This document shows positions 8,673-17,800 of a stretch of 64,000 bases of DNA, piece by piece. The position numbers and the translations under genes were made by a program. The DNA lies in NCBI GenBank assembly GCA_938021675.1, contig CALIFY010000022.1:42795-106794 (forward strand), in the 5' to 3' direction. This stretch comes from an uncultured Acidimicrobiales bacterium (GTDB lineage Bacteria; Actinomycetota; Acidimicrobiia; Acidimicrobiales; SZUA-35). A model generated the notes under the pieces. It was given only the letters and a program-made list of their open reading frames with translations. It had not been told where the DNA came from and did no database searches. Numbering within the stretch: position 1 is the first letter of the stretch; every line of letters begins with the position of its first letter.

Positions 8673-10959
8673 TGGCCAAGGCCACCCCTCGACCCTTGAC
8701 CACCCGGCCGATGACCTTTGTCGGTTCGGGAATGGCTTGCTGGGCTCGATCGAGCTGATCGGGGGCGACGATGGCCACCATCCCTATCCCCAAGTTGAGC
8801 GTCTGGTGAGCTTCGACCCGATGAAGTCCGGCCAAGCCGACCAGGAATCGGAACAGCGGCGGCCACGTCCAAGACGAGGTCTCCACGATGGCACCGCATC
8901 CTTCGGGAAGCACCCGGGGGATGTTTTCGACCAAGCCACCACCGGTGATATGGACCAACCCGGAGATGAGATCATCGGCCAGTGCCTGCTTGAGAGGCTG
9001 AAGGTAACTGCGGTGGACGGCCAGTAACGCTTGACCGATCGAAACGTCTTCGTCGCCGGGCAACGGATCGTGTAGATCCATCCCGGACAAGACCTTGCGG
9101 GCCAGTGAATAGCCGTTGGTATGAAGACCTGACGATGCCAGGCCGACCAGGAGGTCGCCGGGTGCGATCGAGGTTCGCGGCAGCAGGTTGGCCCGATCTA
9201 CCGCTCCGATCATCGTGCCGGAGACGTCCACCGCTCCGGTCGACAACACATCGGGCATCTCGGCTGTTTCGCCACCGATCAGGACACACCCTGCAGCGCG
9301 GCACGCCTCGGCCATACCGCCAACGATTCGTGCCACGACGGTGGCATCGAGTGAGGCGGCGGCAACCGTGTCGAGAAAGAACAGTGGGGATGCCCCTTGG
9401 ACCAACACGTCATTGACACCGTGGTTGACGATGTCGGCGCCAATTCCTTCCCAGCTGTCGATCTGCTCGGCCAGGATGGTCTTCGTCCCGACCCCATCGG
9501 TGGTAGCTACCAGCAGCGGATCGTCGAGACCGGAAAGTGAAGCCAAATCGAAGACCCCACCGAAACTTCCGTGACCGGCGACTACTCGCTCGTCATGGGT
9601 GCTGATAACCGCGCCGGCGATCCGATCGCCCACCTCGGCCGCGGCGTCGAGAGACACACCGGCCTGGGCGTAGGCCGTAGCGGCCGAGCCGGTGACCGAT
9701 CGTGGGGCGTGCCGCCATCCGATGTCGGACCGGGCAAAAAGCTGGTCACTTCTCATCTCATCGACGACCGAATAGACGTTGTCCAGCGCCGCAGCCAGAT
9801 CGGTTCCGGTGCCAACCACGTTCAGCACGCGTCCACCACAGCTCACCACCTGGTCCCCGTCGACCCGGGTCGAGCTGTGAATCACCGAGACACCGGCCGG
9901 GGCATGAATCTCGGGAATCGGGATTGCCATCGCCGGACTGGTCGGATAACCGGCGGCGGCGACCACTACCGTCGCGGCCGTTACCCCATCGACGATCTTG
10001 ACGTCGGTCTTTGCCAGGTTTCCGTCAGCCGCGGCCAACACGAGTTCGAGTACATCGGAGTCGAGCAACGGAAGAATAACTTGGGCTTCGGGATCACCGA
10101 ACCGGCAGTTGTATTCGATGAGTCGAGGCCCTGAATCGGTCAACATGATGCCGGCATAGAGCACACCGACGTACGGCGTTCCCTCGGCCGCCATGCCCGA
10201 TACCGCAGCTCGCAGGAACCGCTCGACCAACTCGGGTTCGATGTCCGCCTTGCCCGGCACGGGGGAAAATGCGCCCATGCCGCCGGTATTGGGCCCGGTG
10301 TCGCCATCGCCGACCCGTTTGTGATCTTGGGCCGTTCCGAGGGAGATGACGTCTGCGCCGTCGGCGATCCCGAACAGTGAGAGTTCTTCGCCCTCTAGCC
10401 GTTCCTCAAGGACGACGGTTGCACCAGCGTCACCCATGGTCCGTGCACTGAGAAGATCGAAGATCGCCCGTTCGGCTTCCACCCGGGTTTCCGGAATGAT
10501 TACGCCTTTTCCTCCGGCCAGACCATCGGCTTTGACGACGACTCGACCATCGAAATCGTGAAGCCACTTGAGAGCAGACTCCACCGAGGTAAACGACTCA
10601 CAACGAGGTCCGGGGATGCCATGTCTGGCGGCGAACTCTCTAGCAAAGGACTTTGAACCCTCGAGCTGAGCGGCCGCCGCCGACGGTCCGAAGCATCGAA
10701 TTCCGGCCTCGGAAAGCGAATCGGCCAACCCGCTCACCAACGGCTGCTCCGGTCCGACGACCACCAAATCGATCGACCGGTCGACGCAAAACGACGCTAT
10801 GGCCTCGAAGTCGGTCACATCGATATCGACGTTATGAGCGATCGTGCCGGCATTGCCGGGGGCGACGTTGAGTTCGCCCAACCGGGGGGACGTTGATAAG
10901 GCCGTGGTGATGGCGTGCTCTCGCCCACCCGACCCGATGACCAGCACGTTTACCTTCAC
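8665..10959 (-). CDS. Fused GAR synthetase (PurD) and AIR synthetase (PurM)
   Basis: One uninterrupted 764-residue frame encodes two purine enzymes normally separate in bacteria. Residues 1 to about 420 are PurD (phosphoribosylamine-glycine ligase): MKVNVLVIGSGGREHA start, ATP-grasp motifs VVKADGLAGGKGV and GPNTGGMGAFSPVP, and EYNCRFGDPEAQ. Residues about 428-764 are PurM (phosphoribosylformylglycinamidine cyclo-ligase): DGVGTKTILA, the GADIVNHGVNDVLVQGA segment, GGETAEMPDV and HITGGGLVENIPRVLP. Both halves keep these motifs and full length, so both activities are expected. No start codon or ribosome site suggests separate translation of the PurM half. It overlaps purF upstream (ATGA type) and purN downstream. 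Confidence 0.93.
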   Translation of the reverse strand: MKVNVLVIGSGGREHAITTALSTSPRLGELNVAPGNAGTIAHNVDIDVTDFEAIASFCVDRSIDLVVVGPEQPLVSGLADSLSEAGIRCFGPSAAAAQLEGSKSFAREFAARHGIPGPRCESFTSVESALKWLHDFDGRVVVKADGLAGGKGVIIPETRVEAERAIFDLLSARTMGDAGATVVLEERLEGEELSLFGIADGADVISLGTAQDHKRVGDGDTGPNTGGMGAFSPVPGKADIEPELVERFLRAAVSGMAAEGTPYVGVLYAGIMLTDSGPRLIEYNCRFGDPEAQVILPLLDSDVLELVLAAADGNLAKTDVKIVDGVTAATVVVAAAGYPTSPAMAIPIPEIHAPAGVSVIHSSTRVDGDQVVSCGGRVLNVVGTGTDLAAALDNVYSVVDEMRSDQLFARSDIGWRHAPRSVTGSAATAYAQAGVSLDAAAEVGDRIAGAVISTHDERVVAGHGSFGGVFDLASLSGLDDPLLVATTDGVGTKTILAEQIDSWEGIGADIVNHGVNDVLVQGASPLFFLDTVAAASLDATVVARIVGGMAEACRAAGCVLIGGETAEMPDVLSTGAVDVSGTMIGAVDRANLLPRTSIAPGDLLVGLASSGLHTNGYSLARKVLSGMDLHDPLPGDEDVSIGQALLAVHRSYLQPLKQALADDLISGLVHITGGGLVENIPRVLPEGCGAIVETSSWTWPPLFRFLVGLAGLHRVEAHQTLNLGIGMVAIVAPDQLDRAQQAIPEPTKVIGRVVKGRGVALASG

Positions 10960-12404
10960 TGCAAGACTCCGTCGAAGCGTTGTTTAGTGTTGACCAACGA
11001 CAGCTGGACCGGCACTGGGTACTCACCGGTGAAGCATGCGTTGCAATAGCCGTCGTCGCGCCCGAGGGCCTTCATCATCCGCGACACCGACAGGAAGCCG
11101 AGGCTGTCTGCTCCAATGTGGTCTCGGATCTCTGGGACACCGAGCTGGTGAGCGATCAGCTGATCGTAGGAACCCATATCGACGCCGAAGAAACACGGGT
11201 GGGCGACCGGTGGGCAGGTGATTCGGACATGGACTTCGGTGGCGCCGGCGTCGCGGATCAAACGAATCAGCTGACCGGAGGTCGTGCCCCGAACGATCGA
11301 ATCATCGACCACAACCACCCGGCGGCCGTCGATGTTTTCGGGAAGCGTGTTGAACTTGAGGGCCACGCCCTGTTGTCTCAGCTCGTCGGTCGGTTCGATG
11401 AAGGTTCGCCCGATATACCGGTTCTTGACGAAGCCATCGTTGTACGGAATGCCCGACACGTTGGCGTAACCGATGGCGGCCGGCGTCGATGAATCGGGGA
11501 CCGGAATAACGACGTCGGCTTCGATCGGATGTTCTCTCGCCAGTTCTTCGCCGAGGTTCTGGCGGGCCTGATGGACGTTCAATCCGTCCCAGGTGGCGTC
11601 TGGCCGCGAGAAATAGATGTGCTCGAACGTACAACGGGCCTGTTGAGCGTTGGCCGGGATGGCCTGATGGCTCCGAACGATCTGACCTTGGAGTACCACC
11701 ACCTCGCCCGGTTCGATCTCCCGGATCGACTCGCAACCCACGGTCCGCAGTGCTCCGGTCTCAGAAGCCACGACGTGTCCACCAGAGGGGAGTCGGCCCA
11801 TGGAGAGGGGCCGGAACCCCATCGGATCCCGGGCGGCCACGACCTTGGTACCGGCCAATACCACCAATGAGTATGCGCCCTCCCAACTTGGCATGACGTT
11901 GGCCAGCCGCTCCTCCCACGTCTCACCATCGGCGGCGGCCAACATGAGCGCGAGGACCTCGGAGTCCGACGAAGATTGAAGCCCAGCGCCGCTCTCTAGC
12001 AGTTTGTTGCGGAGTTGGTCGGCGTTGACCAGGTTCCCGTTGTTGGCGACGCCGAGCGGTCCGTGGATCGTCTCGACCACGTAGGGCTGCACGTTGCGTT
12101 CGCTCGAACCACCGGTCGTCGAATACCGGGTGTGGCCGATTGCCAGTGACCCGACGAGGGGATCGAGGGTGCCGGGCTGGAACACCTGGCTGACGAGTCC
12201 CTGACCTTTGTGCACCCGAACCGACCGCCCATCGGCAACGGCAATTCCCGCCGCTTCCTGACCGCGGTGTTGGAGCGCATAAATACCGAAAAAGGCCACG
12301 CGAGCGGCCTCGGTCGATGGTGAGGCAACGGCTACGACGCCGCACTCCTCGCGTGGTCGGTCGAGCTCAGCCACCGTACGCGTCGTTGCGTTCATACCAA
12401 CCAT
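10956..12404 (-). CDS. purF: Amidophosphoribosyltransferase, Fe-S type
   Basis: PurF makes phosphoribosylamine from PRPP and glutamine, the first step of the pathway. The catalytic N-terminal cysteine is in EECGVVAVASP, preceded by a propeptide of about 20 residues that must be cleaved, as in the B. subtilis enzyme. The PRPP-binding motif VVVVDDSIVRGTT is clear. Cysteines in RCTFEHIYFSRPD, AHPCFFGVDMG and YCNACFTGEYP match the 4Fe-4S ligands of the Bacillus-type enzyme, so oxygen lability is expected. A longer frame extends to 12446; I prefer the ATG at 12404 or the one at 12395 because both put the propeptide at family length. The gap to purE is 63 bp. Confidence 0.93.
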   Translation of the reverse strand: MVGMNATTRTVAELDRPREECGVVAVASPSTEAARVAFFGIYALQHRGQEAAGIAVADGRSVRVHKGQGLVSQVFQPGTLDPLVGSLAIGHTRYSTTGGSSERNVQPYVVETIHGPLGVANNGNLVNADQLRNKLLESGAGLQSSSDSEVLALMLAAADGETWEERLANVMPSWEGAYSLVVLAGTKVVAARDPMGFRPLSMGRLPSGGHVVASETGALRTVGCESIREIEPGEVVVLQGQIVRSHQAIPANAQQARCTFEHIYFSRPDATWDGLNVHQARQNLGEELAREHPIEADVVIPVPDSSTPAAIGYANVSGIPYNDGFVKNRYIGRTFIEPTDELRQQGVALKFNTLPENIDGRRVVVVDDSIVRGTTSGQLIRLIRDAGATEVHVRITCPPVAHPCFFGVDMGSYDQLIAHQLGVPEIRDHIGADSLGFLSVSRMMKALGRDDGYCNACFTGEYPVPVQLSLVNTKQRFDGVLQ

Positions 12405-12467
12405 CACAGCACATAGACGCCCGAGTTGGCCCGACCGTCGCGACACCCACGTTGGGAGTCGGCATCA

Positions 12468-12980
12468 TCACCGCTCAACCAGCTCGGGGGAATCGGTCAA
12501 TACCGCATCGCCATCGAGAACCCTGGTGGCCGCGGCGGCCTGGTAATTCTTTACCCTCGCTCGCAGCTCAGGGTCGTACAGGGCCAGGATCTTGGCTGCC
12601 GCAAGCGCCGCATTAGCCGGCTCCAAGGCCACCAACGGGGCAACCCCAGGCGGGGTCCGCAAGCTCGACAATACGTCGAGCCCGGCAAAGGCGTCGGCCC
12701 GAGGCGGGCAGGCGATCACCGGAGAAACCACGTTTGCATCGGTCAGTCCCGACAGAGCATCACTCATGCCGGCGACGGTAATAAACACCGTGGGGTCACT
12801 GTGATCAGAGGAATCAGGCGATGCGTCGTAGCTCCGAAGCATGTCGAGCACGTGCTCGGGCACGCGGTGAGCGGAGCCAACCCGGCGGATGACCGGCACC
12901 TCCAATGTCTCAAGTACCGCCGCGATTTTGTCTACCCACTCGGCGTCGCGGGGGGATCCAGCGAGGATGACGACCTTCAC
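12468..12980 (-). CDS. purE: 5-aminoimidazole ribonucleotide carboxylase, class II-like PurE
   Basis: A 170-residue PurE-family protein that carboxylates AIR to CAIR. The N-terminal part has ILAGSPRDAEW and the conserved GSAHR. The middle differs from ordinary bacterial class I PurE: AGGAAHLPG is replaced by VAGMSDALSG, and later come VIACPPRADAFAGLDVLSSL and VALEPANAALAAAKIL. From memory this pattern is that of class II PurE (Treponema and the animal PAICS enzyme), which uses CO2 directly and needs no PurK. No purK is present in the window. The GTG at 12978-12980 has a GGAGG ribosome site and overlaps the purC stop as GTGA; the longer in-frame extension upstream overlaps purC and is not conserved. 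Confidence 0.9.
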   Translation of the reverse strand: MKVVILAGSPRDAEWVDKIAAVLETLEVPVIRRVGSAHRVPEHVLDMLRSYDASPDSSDHSDPTVFITVAGMSDALSGLTDANVVSPVIACPPRADAFAGLDVLSSLRTPPGVAPLVALEPANAALAAAKILALYDPELRARVKNYQAAAATRVLDGDAVLTDSPELVER

Positions 12981-13981
12981 GATGTAGTACCTCCAGGTAG
13001 GTGTGGGGCGAGGTTGGTGGCGATTCGTTCCTCGATCGGCCGAGCTCCCGGCTCGAACGTCGTGCCGGTCAGCGATTCGAACAACTCGACGTAGCGTGCC
13101 GAGGCCAATTCCCACGTCTCTTGAGGGAGTTCGGGGGGCTCGCCTTCACCGCGGAATCCGGCGGCACCGAGCGCGAGCCGAACCGGCTCTTTATCGTAGC
13201 TCTCCGGCCCTTTACCGGCGGCCAGACGTTCGTCGAGGGAGTCCATGGCCCAGTAGCGCGAAGAATCGGGGGTATGAACCTCGTCGATGAGCAGCAGCTC
13301 GCCGTCGGGGGCCAGCCCGAACTCGTATTTTGTGTCGGCCAGCACGAACCCGGCATCGGCGGCGACCTCCGTCCCCCGCCGGAACACCTCGAGGGCAACG
13401 GTCTTGATCCGCTCCCAGAGCTCGACCTCGACCAAACCCCGGGTCACCACCTCATCGCAGGTGATCGGCTCGTCGTGCTCGCCTTTTTCCGCTTTGGTCG
13501 TCGGGGTGATGAGGGGCTCGGGAAACGGCCCGTGAGCCTGCAGGCCGTCCGGCAGTTCGTAGCCGTACAGCATCCGCTCCCCCGCCTCGTAGCGCGGCAA
13601 CACCGACGTCGAGGTGCTCCCGGTGAGGCGGCCACGAACGACGACCTCCACAGGAAGCGGACGGGCATCGACGGCGATCAGCACGTTTGGATCCGGCACA
13701 TCGACCACGTGGTTTGCCACAAGATCTGCAGTCTGTTCAAACCACCATGCTGCCAGCTGATTGAGCACCTGCCCTTTGTGAGGCACGGTGCCGATGATCC
13801 GGTCAAAAGCGCTGAGTCGGTCGGTGGTGACGAGAAGTCGCCTTCCCTCCGCCAACGGCCATGCTTCGCGAACCTTGCCAGACGTTCGACCGGCCAGATC
13901 AAGATTAAGATCGGCTAGCGTCGACGTCGGCATCTCTGTTGAAACCCGATCTGCTACCACGGGTTCCATCATGGCGACCAC
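12977..13981 (-). CDS. purC: Phosphoribosylaminoimidazole-succinocarboxamide synthase
   Basis: SAICAR synthetase joins CAIR and aspartate with ATP. The 334-residue protein is of the longer actinobacterial/yeast-like type. Motifs include SGKVREAWPL near the N-terminus, VTTDRLSAFDRIIGTVPHKG, the conserved GRLTGSTSTSV region and a C-terminal LIDEVHTPDSSRYW. Its stop overlaps the class II purE start as GTGA, so the two products are probably made in a fixed ratio; in animals these two activities are one protein (PAICS). Several starts are close together (GTG 13981, then ATG ATG); the exact one is uncertain. A 63-bp gap separates it from purQ upstream, an AT-rich spacer that might hold an internal promoter. 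Confidence 0.94.
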   Translation of the reverse strand: MVAMMEPVVADRVSTEMPTSTLADLNLDLAGRTSGKVREAWPLAEGRRLLVTTDRLSAFDRIIGTVPHKGQVLNQLAAWWFEQTADLVANHVVDVPDPNVLIAVDARPLPVEVVVRGRLTGSTSTSVLPRYEAGERMLYGYELPDGLQAHGPFPEPLITPTTKAEKGEHDEPITCDEVVTRGLVEVELWERIKTVALEVFRRGTEVAADAGFVLADTKYEFGLAPDGELLLIDEVHTPDSSRYWAMDSLDERLAAGKGPESYDKEPVRLALGAAGFRGEGEPPELPQETWELASARYVELFESLTGTTFEPGARPIEERIATNLAPHLPGGTTS

Positions 13982-14044
13982 CCCGTAGCAGACGGCGACA
14001 ATCAGTCAAATTGAACAAAAAGTACAACCGATTGTCGTCGGCGG

Positions 14045-14869
14045 CTAGCTAACCGCTTCTACGCCGGCCAAGAACAGCGGGAGGCAGTTACCACCGACGG
14101 CGCGGCGTCGCTGAGGGTCCTGCCGGCTGAACACATGGTTTTCCGGGTGCGGCATGAGGCCGAGGACCAGGCCGCTGTGATCGATAAGACCGGCGACGTC
14201 GCCATCGGAATCGTTCGGGTTCAACGGATAGCTCCCGCCGGCCGGCGTTCCGTCCGGACGGCTATAGCGGAAGGCCACTCGCTTCGTTTGATTCAGGGTG
14301 GAGAGATCGGCGGCCCGGAAGCGTCCTTCGCCGTGGGCCACCGGACATCGAAGCGGCTGGCTGAGTGACCCGATCCACACCGAATCACTCCGCTCGGGCG
14401 TCATGTGGATCCACCGGCACTCAAACTGCCCGTTGCTGTTGGCGGTCAGACTGGCGTCGTATGGCGAGCGGCGCTTTGGCCGCCACCCTTCGGAATCAAA
14501 TCTGCTTCCCGACAGCGACTCCGACTCTGGAGGACCGCCGGGCAGAATTCCCGCCTTGACCAAGGCCTGGAAGCCATTGCAGATTCCGATGATCGGCATC
14601 TGCCGGGCTCTCGCGTCTCGGACCTGGTCGGCGAACCAGCCGCCGAGATCAAGGCCGAGTAACCGTCCGGCACCCAGGGCGTCGCCATAGGAGAATCCGC
14701 CGGGCAGCGCCAGCAACTGGTGATCGGCCAACTTCACGTCACCACTACGGATCGCCTGTAGCGGATGCTGGGCCACCTCGGCACCAGCGGCCTCGAAGGC
14801 CATGGCGAGGTCGTGGTCGCGGTTGGTTCCGGGGGCGATTGGAATCAGAACCGAGGGAGAAACGGTCAT
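14045..14869 (-). CDS. purQ: FGAM synthase glutaminase subunit PurQ
   Basis: PurQ releases ammonia from glutamine for the PurL reaction. The 274-residue class I glutamine amidotransferase has the nucleophile cysteine in IIGICNGFQALVKAG and the His-Glu pair in LGLMPHPENHVF. It is longer than the usual 225-235 residues, with an insert in the middle (around SESLSGSRFDSEG). Inserts of this kind are known in some PurQ lineages and in the PurQ-like domain of large PurL. It follows purL with a one-base TGATG overlap, so the two subunits are coupled. PurS is not a separate gene here; PurS-like domains sit at the N-terminus of PurL. Confidence 0.92.
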   Translation of the reverse strand: MTVSPSVLIPIAPGTNRDHDLAMAFEAAGAEVAQHPLQAIRSGDVKLADHQLLALPGGFSYGDALGAGRLLGLDLGGWFADQVRDARARQMPIIGICNGFQALVKAGILPGGPPESESLSGSRFDSEGWRPKRRSPYDASLTANSNGQFECRWIHMTPERSDSVWIGSLSQPLRCPVAHGEGRFRAADLSTLNQTKRVAFRYSRPDGTPAGGSYPLNPNDSDGDVAGLIDHSGLVLGLMPHPENHVFSRQDPQRRRAVGGNCLPLFLAGVEAVS

Positions 14870-17800
14870 CAGGCACCATCCTCTGTCGGTTCATCGGTCT
14901 CGGATGACTGCGCGCCGTCGGTATCGCCGGCATCGGGTGCGGCGGCGTCAGATACACCGGCGTCAGATTCACCGATATCGGATGCATCGGAGTCAGATTC
15001 ACTGGCGTCAGATTCGCCGGCGTCAGATTCACCGGCCTCAATTACATCGGACTCGGTGGCCTCATCTCCGTCGGGGGCAGCGGCAGTATCGGCGTCAGAC
15101 TCGCTAGTCGTCGGCGGAGGGGCCGAGAACGACCGCTGCTGAGAGGTAAAGGCGATTCCGACCTCCTCAAGACTCACATCGATCTCCGTACCGATTCGCA
15201 GTCGGTCATCGTCGGTGACCCAACCAACTCGACTCGCCTCAGGGACGAGTTCGGCAAACCGATCCGCATCGTCGGGTCGAACCTCGACCACGTAGCGGCC
15301 GGGACCCTCTCCGAACAATTCGTATGGGCTGTGGGTGTTGGCGACTGCCAACGTGATGCCGAGCCGACCGGCGAACGCCCATTCAGCGGCCGCCGGAGCC
15401 AAACCACCCTCGGAGATGTCGTGGGCGCTCACAACCAACCGCTCACGTATCGCAGCGTGTAGCTGTCGATGACGATCGGCGGCATCAGGGTCGGCCGCCG
15501 GCACATGGCCGCCTTTGTCGCCCCCGGTTACCTCGTCCAGGTAGCTTCCACCGAGAACACCAGCCGATGGACCGAGAAGCCACACATCGTTCCCGGCCGC
15601 AACGACTCCAACGGCGGGAACGATCTCCACGTCTGGCACCACGCCGACAGCGGTAATGATCAGGGTCGGGGTAACCGGGTCGCTCGTGCCATCGGCATCG
15701 ACGAACTCGTTGTAGAGAGAATCCTTGCCGGACACGAACGGCGCCCGGTATCCGATAGCGGCGTTGTAGCACCCCCGGCAGGCGGCAACGAGCTGACCGA
15801 GGGTCTCCGGGTCGGTTGGGTTTCCCCAAGCGAAGTTGTCGAGCAACGACAAGCGATCGGGGTCAGCTCCGGCGACGACCGCGTTTCGGACCGCCTCATC
15901 CACCGCAGCCCAGGCCATGGCTTCGCAGTCGTGACGGCCGATCAGTGGAGCAGCCCCAATCCCGATGGCGACCGCCTGGAGCGGTGTCGCCCCTTCGGTG
16001 CCAGGTGGCACGATAACGGTGCCGTCGGCCGGACCATCCATCGCTACACCGTCGTACGGTCGGACGACCGTTCCGCCCAATACCTCGTGATCATAGGTCC
16101 GTACCACGGCTTCATTCGATCGCAACGACGGGTGACCCAACAGCGCCTTCAACGCATCGACCGGCTCGATCGAAGACCCGACGGCTTCCACCGGGTGGCG
16201 AGGTAGTCGGGCTGGATTGGCGTCTGTTGCCTCCAAATGAAGACGGGGACGCCCGCGGTGGAGAAAATCGACCTCAATATCGACAACGACCTCTTCGGCA
16301 TGGCGAACCAGGAGGCGGCCCTCGCCGGAGAACCAACCGATCACCGTGGCCTCAACACCCCAACGTTCGGCCAGGGCCAACAGCGGCACCGGGTCGGGGA
16401 CGGCCATAACCATGCGTTCTTGAGCCTCCGAGAGCCAAACCTCCCATGGGGCGAGACCGGAGTACTTTCGAGGCACCTTTGCCAGGTCTATATCTGCCCC
16501 GAGACTTGCCGCCATCTCACCGACCGCTGACGAGAGGCCTCCGGCGCCACAATCGGTGATGGCGTTGTAGAGCCCGGCGTCTCGCGCCGCTACCACCAGA
16601 TCTATAAGGCCCTTCTCTACCACCGGGTCGCCGATCTGGACCGAAGATCCGGCGACAAGCGCTGTCTCCACCCCCATCGACTGGGAAGAGAAGGTGGCAC
16701 CACCAACGCCGTCACGGCCGACTGCCCCGCCGAGGGTTACGACAAAGTCACCGGTCTTTGGTTCGGTCGGGTGACTCCCCTTCGGCAATAACCCGAGACA
16801 ACCGGCGAACACCAGGGGGGTCGTCGTGTAGGACGGGTCGTGAAAGATGGCGCCGGCGATGGTCGGTACGCCGACTTTGTTCCCGTAGTCGCCAACGCCA
16901 GCTATGACACCGGATCGAATCCGGCTGGGGTGAAGGACTCCCTCCGGCAATTCGGCTGGATCGAGATCATCTGGTCCGAAGCACAACACATCGGTAATGG
17001 CGATCGGTTTCGCCGAGACCCCGACGATGTCGCGAACGACCCCTCCAACCCCGGTGTTGGCCCCACCAAATGGCTCGAGGGCCGACGGGTGATTGTGGGT
17101 TTCGGCTTTGATGGCGATGTCGAACCGATCGTCGAAGTGAACGATCCCCGCGTTGTCGACGAAAGCACTTTCAACCCAGGGGGCGGCCACGGTGTCGGTG
17201 GCCCCTCTGAGGTAGGTGTCGAGCAGCCCGTCGATCTCACCGTCTGGCGTGGTGATGCTGGCCCGAAAGGTTTTGTGGGAGCAGTGTTCGCTCCAGGTCT
17301 GGGCCAGGGTTTCGATCTCGGCATCGGTCGGTTCGCGATTCTCGGCCGCGAACCACTTCTGGATGGCCACCATCTCGTCGACGTTTAGGCCGAGACGGCG
17401 ATAGCGACTGACCTGTTCAAGGTCGCCGTTGTCCAACCCGCTGAGATGTACGAGCTCGGTCGGCGGTGCCGATGTTGTTGCGTCGACGTGGGACGGAGGA
17501 AGCTCACCGGGGGCCCATCGTTCGATAACGGGGTTGTGGAGGACACGCTCGGCCAGCTGTTCGACCTCATCTTCTTCGAGATCGCCGTAGACCATCCACC
17601 GCTTGGCCACGGCCGCCGCCACCACTTCGACGCCAAGCTCGGCAGCAGCCCTCACCAGTTCGGCGCCTTCCCGGTCGGTCACGCCAGGACGAAGGCCGGT
17701 CTCCACTACCGATACCTGGCCTTGGGTGCTCGGCGCAACGTGCTCGTGGCGATGCATCCACCATTGCTCGACCGGGTCTATCAGCACCGATTCCGCCAGC

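Noticed and set aside
12984..13115. In-frame N-terminal extension of purE
   Set aside because: It overlaps purC, is not conserved in character, and a better GTG with a GGAGG site lies at 12980.
13001..13918. Plus-strand frame of 305 codons
   Set aside because: Antisense shadow of purC; no domain features.
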